A DNA stretch of 64,000 nucleotides from positions 135,535-199,534 of the forward strand of contig JBGCGB010000015.1 in NCBI GenBank assembly GCA_045110335.1, read 5' to 3'. Shown here in pieces: positions 60,972-64,000 of the stretch. The notes beneath the pieces were generated by a model, which worked only from the letters and a program-made list of their open reading frames with translations, ran no database searches and was not told the DNA's origin. How positions within the stretch are numbered: the stretch's first letter is position 1; every line of letters starts with the position of its first letter. The stretch is from CALBPI01 sp045110335. Its GTDB lineage: Bacteria > Pseudomonadota > Gammaproteobacteria > Steroidobacterales > Woeseiaceae. The position numbers and the translations under genes are program-made.

Positions 60972-62379
60972 GCTCCCTGTCGTAGTCACACTGACGTTAT
61001 TCGTTGCCGGCTGCAATGTGGGTCCGGATTATGAGCGGGTCAATCCGGCACTCCCTGACCAGTTCGTCTCCGCCGTTGAGTCGTCCCCGGGATCGTCACC
61101 GGCATCGATGTGGGCTTTGTTCGAAGAGCCTGAGTTAGCAGCACTGATTGATACCGCGTTAACCCGGAACGCCAGATTAGCCCAAGCAAGCGCAACGCTG
61201 GCCGAATCTAGAGCGCTAAGCGGGCTTCGCATATTCAGCCTCTTCCCGACCGTTACGGTGAATGCAGATCCGGAACGAACACGTCAGAGTGCCAGTGATC
61301 CCTTTGGCTTCGGTACCGATGTCGTCGAACGGTATCGCGCGGGTTTTGATGCGGTGTGGGAAATCGATTTGTTCGGTTCTTTACGTCGCGATGCGGAGGC
61401 GATCGTTCGCCAGACAGAAGCGGACCTGGCATCGCTATACGCTGTGCAAGTGAGCATCGCCGCTGAGACGGCGCAAACCTATTTTCAATGGCGAGGCGCT
61501 GTTGTACGAGAGCAATTGCTGCAACAGAACATTACCAATCAAGGCCGTAATGTTGAGATTTTGGAGGCAGCTCTCGAAGCCGGTAGTGGCACTCTGTTGG
61601 ATGTCTCCCGGGCGCGCGTTCTCGAGCGCAGTATCGCCGCAACGCTGCCATCGGTGCGGGCATCGAGACAAGCTTCATTGCAACGTTTGGCGGTTCTGAC
61701 TGGCCAGTCAGCGAGTGAGGTGCGTGATCAGTTGACGGCGACCGAACGTATGCCTTCGATGCCATCGCTGCAACCGCTAGGCAAGCCAAGCGAGTGGTTA
61801 GCTCGACGCCCGGATATTGTCGCGGCGGAACGTCAGTTAGCGCAGCGCACCGCCAAGATCGGTGTAGCGACGGCAGAGCTCTATCCGAAACTCAATCTTG
61901 TCGGTGATTTCGGATGGACCGGACGAAGCGCCAGCGATCTTGGCGACGGCGATGCTGACCGATGGCGTTTTGCGCCAGCACTTTCATGGCGGATTCTGGA
62001 TTATGGTCGTGTCCGGCAAGGAATTTTGGTCGCCGAGGCGCAAACCGCGAATGCATTGGCGGTATTCGAGCAGACCTGGCGAACGGCGATCGAAGAAACC
62101 GAGAACGCACTAGCCAACTATCGTGCCGCCAGTGAAACGGCGGTAGTACTGGGCGAGGCGTTGACAGCGAGTCGCAAAGCGGTCGAAATCGCCCGGCTGC
62201 GTTTTGACAACGGCGCAGATAGTTTTCTGACGGTGTTGGATGCCGAGCGAACGGATCTCGAATTACAGGATCAGAGTATCGTCGCTGCAGTTGATAGGGC
62301 GTCGGCCCTCGCTGCGCTCTATAAAGCCTTCGGTGGCAGTTTTGCCGAGGTGGAGTTGCCTTTGGACGAGTCTCTGTAA
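60964..62379 (+). CDS. Outer-membrane efflux channel lipoprotein (OprM/NodT type)
   Basis: 471 residues. A lipobox LFVAGCNVGPDYERV with the classic 'NVGPDYERP'-like start, two OEP repeats and 'ARRPDIVAAERQLAQRTAKI' and 'AELYPKLNLVGDFGWTGRSA' are present. It is the trimeric TolC-like exit duct for the RND pump. It may also serve the divergent ABC/three-adaptor system, which lacks its own channel gene. Confidence 0.93.
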   Translation: MRRLPVVVTLTLFVAGCNVGPDYERVNPALPDQFVSAVESSPGSSPASMWALFEEPELAALIDTALTRNARLAQASATLAESRALSGLRIFSLFPTVTVNADPERTRQSASDPFGFGTDVVERYRAGFDAVWEIDLFGSLRRDAEAIVRQTEADLASLYAVQVSIAAETAQTYFQWRGAVVREQLLQQNITNQGRNVEILEAALEAGSGTLLDVSRARVLERSIAATLPSVRASRQASLQRLAVLTGQSASEVRDQLTATERMPSMPSLQPLGKPSEWLARRPDIVAAERQLAQRTAKIGVATAELYPKLNLVGDFGWTGRSASDLGDGDADRWRFAPALSWRILDYGRVRQGILVAEAQTANALAVFEQTWRTAIEETENALANYRAASETAVVLGEALTASRKAVEIARLRFDNGADSFLTVLDAERTDLELQDQSIVAAVDRASALAALYKAFGGSFAEVELPLDESL

Positions 62380-62386
62380 ATCAGAA

Positions 62387-62406
62387 GGTGGCGTTGGCGA
62401 GCCACC
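62387..62406. repeat. Short hairpin between convergent channel and YbjN genes
   Basis: GGTGGC (62387-62392) and GCCACC (62401-62406) with an 8-base loop. There is no T-run, so it is only a possible terminator or mRNA end structure. Confidence 0.4.
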
Positions 62407-62418
62407 GGACCGTGTGCC

Positions 62419-62934
62419 CTACAGGGAAAGCGTCGGTGAATCATCCCCGCCATCGAAGCTCTCGCTTTGATCAACATCCCGTAAATACTGCATGTAGTCG
62501 ACAGTCTGCTGAACAAACACCTTGAGAAACTCTGTCATTTGCGCCGGCGAGTAGCCGGCATTGGCCAGTAGGTCTGCTTCCAGGATTGGATCGTTGTCCG
62601 AATCGAGATATGCGCGTGTCAATCTGTGTACCTGATTCCAGCGATTGATGTCGTCGGCGGTTAGCGAAAACCCGGTCATACCGAAGTAAAGCAGCAGGTC
62701 GCCATCATCGAAGATGCGTAAGGCATAAGTGCTGCCATTCACCTTGATCTCAATCGTCCGCTGGCCCTCATCGCCGTTGACTTCCTTGACGGCGCTGTAG
62801 CCATCGGCCCGTAAGATCTCGATGATCTCGTCGTTGTCATAGTCTTTGCGCAGGGTCTCTGCTGTCGCACTACCGCATAGGACGAACGAAAGCACGAGAG
62901 TGATGGCGAAAAATGGCGTACTAAGCTTGCCCAT
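62419..62934 (-). CDS. YbjN-domain periplasmic protein
   Basis: 171 residues. A signal peptide (FFAITLVLSFVLCGSATAET) precedes a YbjN-like domain: 'IIEILRADGYSAVKEVNGDE', YALRIFDDGDLLLYFGM, 'DINRWNQVHRLTRAYLDSDN' and DPILEADLL. The fold is that of type III secretion chaperone-like proteins; cytoplasmic YbjN in E. coli affects motility and stress, but secreted forms such as this one have no known role. It is convergent with the efflux channel gene. Confidence 0.85.
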   Translation of the reverse strand: MGKLSTPFFAITLVLSFVLCGSATAETLRKDYDNDEIIEILRADGYSAVKEVNGDEGQRTIEIKVNGSTYALRIFDDGDLLLYFGMTGFSLTADDINRWNQVHRLTRAYLDSDNDPILEADLLANAGYSPAQMTEFLKVFVQQTVDYMQYLRDVDQSESFDGGDDSPTLSL

Positions 62935-63000
62935 GGCATAAGACTCTTATCAAGATATTAGGACAAGCGTACTGGGATGGACCACTGACGTCCAATGACT

Positions 63001-63017
63001 GTGTCATGAATTGACAC
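63001..63017. promoter_or_regulatory. Perfect 6-bp inverted repeat upstream of the symporter genes
   Basis: GTGTCA-TGAAT-TGACAC. It lies 67 bases before the small subunit start and between divergent genes, which is where an operator would be expected. It also contains a -35-like TTGACA (63011-63016), but no good -10 follows at the normal distance. Confidence 0.45.
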
Positions 63018-63084
63018 TTTACTTTATCGTTTGGTCTTGCCAAGGTTCAGCGATAACAACGGCGCAAAAGCGGTGGAGGAGTCG

Positions 63085-63342
63085 ATGGGGGCATCAGCAT
63101 ATTGGCGTGCAAATCTGCGTTTGGTGGCAGGTTGCCTCGTGGTTTGGTTCATCGTGTCCTATCTGTTTGGCATCGTATTGGTCGAACCGTTGAATCAGAT
63201 TCGTCTTGGTGGTTTCAAGTTGGGTTTTTGGTTTGCCCAACAGGGCTCGATCGTCGTCTTCGTTGTCTTGACCTTCTTTTATGCCTGGCGCATGTCGACA
63301 CTGGACCGCCTTGCTGAGTCCGATCAGCAGGAGTCGCGTTAA
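63085..63342 (+). CDS. DUF4212 small subunit of a sodium:solute symporter
   Basis: 85 residues, two membrane helices: 'LVAGCLVVWFIVSYLFGIVL' and 'FWFAQQGSIVVFVVLTFFYA', typical of DUF4212 proteins that always precede a large symporter gene. GGAGGAG lies seven bases before the ATG at 63085; the earlier in-frame start at 63031 is not family-like. Its TAA overlaps the ATG of the next gene by one base. Confidence 0.92.
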   Translation: MGASAYWRANLRLVAGCLVVWFIVSYLFGIVLVEPLNQIRLGGFKLGFWFAQQGSIVVFVVLTFFYAWRMSTLDRLAESDQQESR

Positions 63343-64000
63343 TGGATTTGCGAACCCTGACTTATCTCGTCGTTGGCGCATCGTTTGCGCTTTACATCGG
63401 CATAGCGATTTGGGCGCGTGCCGGTTCGACCAAAGAGTTTTATGTGGCCGGTGGCGGCGTGAATCCGATCGCTAACGGGATGGCTACTGCCGCTGACTGG
63501 ATGTCCGCCGCTTCCTTTATTTCCATGGCCGGTTTGATCGCGTTCATGGGCTATGGCGGTTCCGTGTTTTTGATGGGCTGGACCGGTGGCTTCGTGCTGC
63601 TGGCAATGTTGATCGCACCTTACCTGCGCAAGTTCGGCAAATTCACTGTGCCGGAATTTATTGGCGAACGGTATTACTCGCGGACGGCACGTGTCGTCGC
63701 CGTGATTTGCCTGATTGTGGCGTCCGTTACTTATGTGATCGGCCAGATGAAAGGTGTCGGTGTCGCTTTTTCCCGCTTTCTTGAGGTGGACTACAACACA
63801 GGCCTCAGCATTGGCATGGGTATTGTGTTCTTTTATGCCGTCATGGGCGGTATGAAGGGCATTACCTATACCCAGATCGCTCAATATTGTGTGTTGATTT
63901 TGGCCTACACGATTCCTGCTATTTTCATTTCGTTGACACTCACCGGCGTGGCGATTCCTCAAATCGGATTGGGCGGCACGATGGTCGGCACCGATACGTT
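63342..64000 (+). CDS. Sodium:solute symporter large subunit (ActP-like), truncated by the window edge
   Basis: 219 codons are visible and the frame is open at base 64000. MDLRTLTYLVVGASFALYIG is the first helix, then 'FYVAGGGVNPIANGMATAAD' and WMSAASFISMAGLIAF, as in the SSS-family members paired with DUF4212 (VC2705 subgroup, related to acetate permease ActP). 'VTYVIGQMKGVGVAFSRFLE' and MGGMKGITYTQIAQYCVLIL follow. It should couple sodium entry to uptake of a small organic acid such as acetate; the substrate is inferred from the family. Confidence 0.92.
   Translation, partial: MDLRTLTYLVVGASFALYIGIAIWARAGSTKEFYVAGGGVNPIANGMATAADWMSAASFISMAGLIAFMGYGGSVFLMGWTGGFVLLAMLIAPYLRKFGKFTVPEFIGERYYSRTARVVAVICLIVASVTYVIGQMKGVGVAFSRFLEVDYNTGLSIGMGIVFFYAVMGGMKGITYTQIAQYCVLILAYTIPAIFISLTLTGVAIPQIGLGGTMVGTDT

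Noticed and set aside
1..64000. tRNA or rRNA genes, CRISPR arrays, prophage or integrated plasmid
   Set aside because: No cloverleaf, ribosomal RNA, spaced direct-repeat array or phage structural gene was recognised; only the IS66 remnant indicates mobility. A tRNAscan run could still find something missed.

Overview
The window looks like a chromosomal segment of a marine-type gammaproteobacterium. The evidence is synteny: dapF-DUF484-xerC, hslV-hslU, ubiE-ubiJ-ubiB and hemC-hemD-hemX-hemY are gammaproteobacterial gene orders, next to ubiK, comM, glnK-amtB and ctaA-cyoE. Base composition is slightly above half G+C by eye (not calculated). A very large Oar-like TonB receptor, a B12-controlled BtuB, an AbgT transporter and a sodium symporter fit a marine or sediment heterotroph. 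I cannot name the genus.

Layout. 1-3.6 kb: a partial unknown membrane protein, then a membrane protein with twelve coiled-coil repeats and a helix-hairpin-helix end, paired with an OmpA-domain protein. 3.9-12.8 kb: TRIC-type channel, btuB with a cobalamin riboswitch, ABC exporter, AbgT transporter, a serine/threonine kinase-HDOD fusion and a DNA glycosylase. 13-16.7 kb: VOC protein, BioY, DUF1801, amino-acid permease, DUF2799 lipoprotein. 16.7-24.6 kb: a long minus-strand housekeeping block from dapF through hslVU to ubiEJB. 24.7-30.9 kb: ParA-like ATPase, SDR protein, the heme genes and a DUF4124 protein. 31-33.3 kb: nitrogen control (glnK-amtB) with a visible sigma-54 promoter and an NtrC-type site, and ubiK divergent. 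33.3-39.3 kb: comM, an orphan histidine kinase, membrane cytochrome c5, ctaA and cyoE.

39.4-51 kb is the accessory part: a 1076-residue TonB receptor with its own terminator and two upstream palindromes, a decayed IS66 remnant, a chemoreceptor, a leucine-rich-repeat protein, two tandem paralogous secreted proteins with RTX-like glycine/aspartate repeats (one of them a lipoprotein), and an overlapping ECF sigma / anti-sigma / alginate-export-like porin operon. 51-62.4 kb holds two divergent export systems: an ABC (MacB-type) operon with three consecutive periplasmic adaptors, and a complete RND tripartite pump. 62.4-64 kb: a YbjN protein, then a two-subunit sodium:solute symporter cut by the window edge.

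The best candidates for undescribed biology are (a) the repeat/H3TH protein with its OmpA partner, (b) the two RTX-like paralogues beside the ECF/anti-sigma/porin operon, (c) the kinase-HDOD fusion, and (d) the ABC operon with three adaptors. No CRISPR array, tRNA, rRNA or prophage was seen.
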